Shown here: positions 5,461 through 5,990 of the stretch, one piece after another
Layout: every line of letters starts with the position of its first letter
Numbering within the stretch: position 1 is the first letter of the stretch
DNA from: Thermoproteota archaeon
GTDB lineage: Archaea; Korarchaeota; Korarchaeia; Korarchaeales; Korarchaeaceae
Length of the DNA: 5,990 nucleotides
Assembly: GCA_003661265.1 (NCBI GenBank)
Contig: QMVU01000080.1
Coordinates: 1 to 5,990 of the forward strand
Reading direction: 5' to 3'
Position numbers and translations under genes: made by a program
The notes under the pieces: model-generated
Told to the model about the DNA's origin: nothing
Database searches by the model: none
The model's input: the letters and a program-made list of their open reading frames with translations, nothing else

Positions 5461-5990
5461 TCATATATTGTATTTTAAAGCTTCCTCAAGAGCTTCCAAA
5501 GTTGGATGAATTAGGAAGGGCTTTTTCAAGATCTTCTCAACTGACTTAATGTCCTTAAAGCCGCTGCCTGTGATGAGGCACACCACCCTGTCAGAGGGGT
5601 CTATTACGCCCTGATCCACCAATCTTTTAGCGGCTGCAAGGCTTATAGCCCCTCCTGGCTCAGAAAATATGCCTTCCTTGGCTAAAAGCCTCATTGCCTC
5701 AAGCACTTCCTCATCTGTGGGATCATCACAGGTTCCTTTCGACTCTCTTATGGCCTTAAGAACCAAGGAACTTTTCGGCCCTGGATTTGAGACAACTAAG
5801 CTCGTCACTATTGTCTGACCTGGAGATATTGGCTCAGCTTTATCCTTGCCTTCTCTAAATGCTTTAACCGTTGCAGCACATTCTTTAGGCTGAACCCCAA
5901 CAAGTTTCGGAACCCTCGATATCAGCCCTAAAGTAATCAGCTCCTTGAACCCCTTCCAAGCAGCTATCAGGGCATTTCCCCGGCCATGGG
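5461..5990 (-). CDS. thrC: Threonine synthase-like PLP enzyme, C-terminal part (5' end beyond the window)
   Basis: Threonine synthase converts O-phosphohomoserine to L-threonine with PLP (fold type II). The frame stays open to the right edge; 175 codons and the stop lie here, somewhat less than half of a typical 350-400-residue enzyme, so the catalytic lysine and substrate domain lie outside. The part seen starts in the phosphate-binding glycine loop (HGRGN) followed by AAWKGFKEL, then KLVGVQPKECAA, a TIVTSLVVSNPG stretch matching the TIA-x-IRIGNP segment, DEEVLEAMRLLAKEGIFSEP with GGAISLAA, and VVCLITGSGFKD, matching the TGxGLKD motif that contacts the PLP ring nitrogen. Related fold-II enzymes such as cysteate synthase cannot be ruled out from this half. 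The GTG at 5808 lies inside the conserved frame and is not the start. The gene ends 88 bases before lysA on the same strand, and both belong to the aspartate family of amino acid synthesis. Confidence 0.85.
   Translation of the reverse strand, partial: HGRGNALIAAWKGFKELITLGLISRVPKLVGVQPKECAATVKAFREGKDKAEPISPGQTIVTSLVVSNPGPKSSLVLKAIRESKGTCDDPTDEEVLEAMRLLAKEGIFSEPGGAISLAAAKRLVDQGVIDPSDRVVCLITGSGFKDIKSVEKILKKPFLIHPTLEALEEALKYNI

Noticed and set aside
5806..5808. GTG as start of a 115-residue protein
   Set aside because: The frame continues upstream to the window edge with conserved threonine synthase sequence (VGVQPKE, AAWKGFKE), so this GTG is an internal valine.
1..5990. CRISPR arrays, insertion sequences, direct repeats, tRNA or rRNA
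   Set aside because: Reading both strands by eye showed no regularly spaced repeats, no transposase motifs and no tRNA-like cloverleaf; a short degenerate element could still be missed.

Overview
The window looks like chromosomal DNA of an archaeon, probably thermophilic and of the Thermoproteota/Korarchaeota type; the phylum is a guess from style, not a proven placement. The signs are AT-rich TATA-like boxes 25-35 bases before several starts, a ribosome binding site (GGTGATCC) complementary to the archaeal 16S 3' end, AGA/AGG-rich arginine codons, a TTG start, and short archaeal-type versions of the enzymes. I see no mobile element, CRISPR array, tRNA or rRNA.

Layout, left to right. Bases 23-318 (minus) hold what looks like a decayed gene. 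It overlaps the 3' end of a membrane-anchored polysaccharide-deacetylase-like protein (240-1466, minus). The 240-base gap after that (1467-1706) carries a TATA-like box, a perfect 15-base palindrome and a 34-codon open frame starting where transcription would begin. A stand-alone, C-terminal-domain-only MetE-like protein (1707-2807, minus) follows. The 358-base gap 2808-3165 holds promoters for the divergent neighbours and a second stretch that reads like a degraded minus-strand gene. The only plus-strand gene is a TIM-barrel sugar isomerase/endonuclease IV-like protein (3166-4020). It converges on lysA (4083-5372, minus) across a 62-base gap with two overlapping hairpins. The right edge cuts through a threonine synthase-like gene (5461 to beyond 5990, minus), 88 bases upstream of lysA.

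How the genes work together. The firm functional pair is threonine synthase plus diaminopimelate decarboxylase, the last steps of the threonine and lysine branches from aspartate. A MetE-like protein close by would fit a third aspartate-family product, methionine. However, one zinc-ligand cysteine of true MetE is replaced in it, so that link is tentative. The isomerase-like and deacetylase-like proteins have no obvious connection to this pathway.

The window is mostly ordinary metabolic chromosome. The unusual parts are the two apparent gene remnants (one possibly giving the deacetylase an abnormal C-terminal tail), the altered active-site motifs of the deacetylase-like and MetE-like proteins, and the palindromes next to two promoters. 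I found no convincing new multi-gene system.
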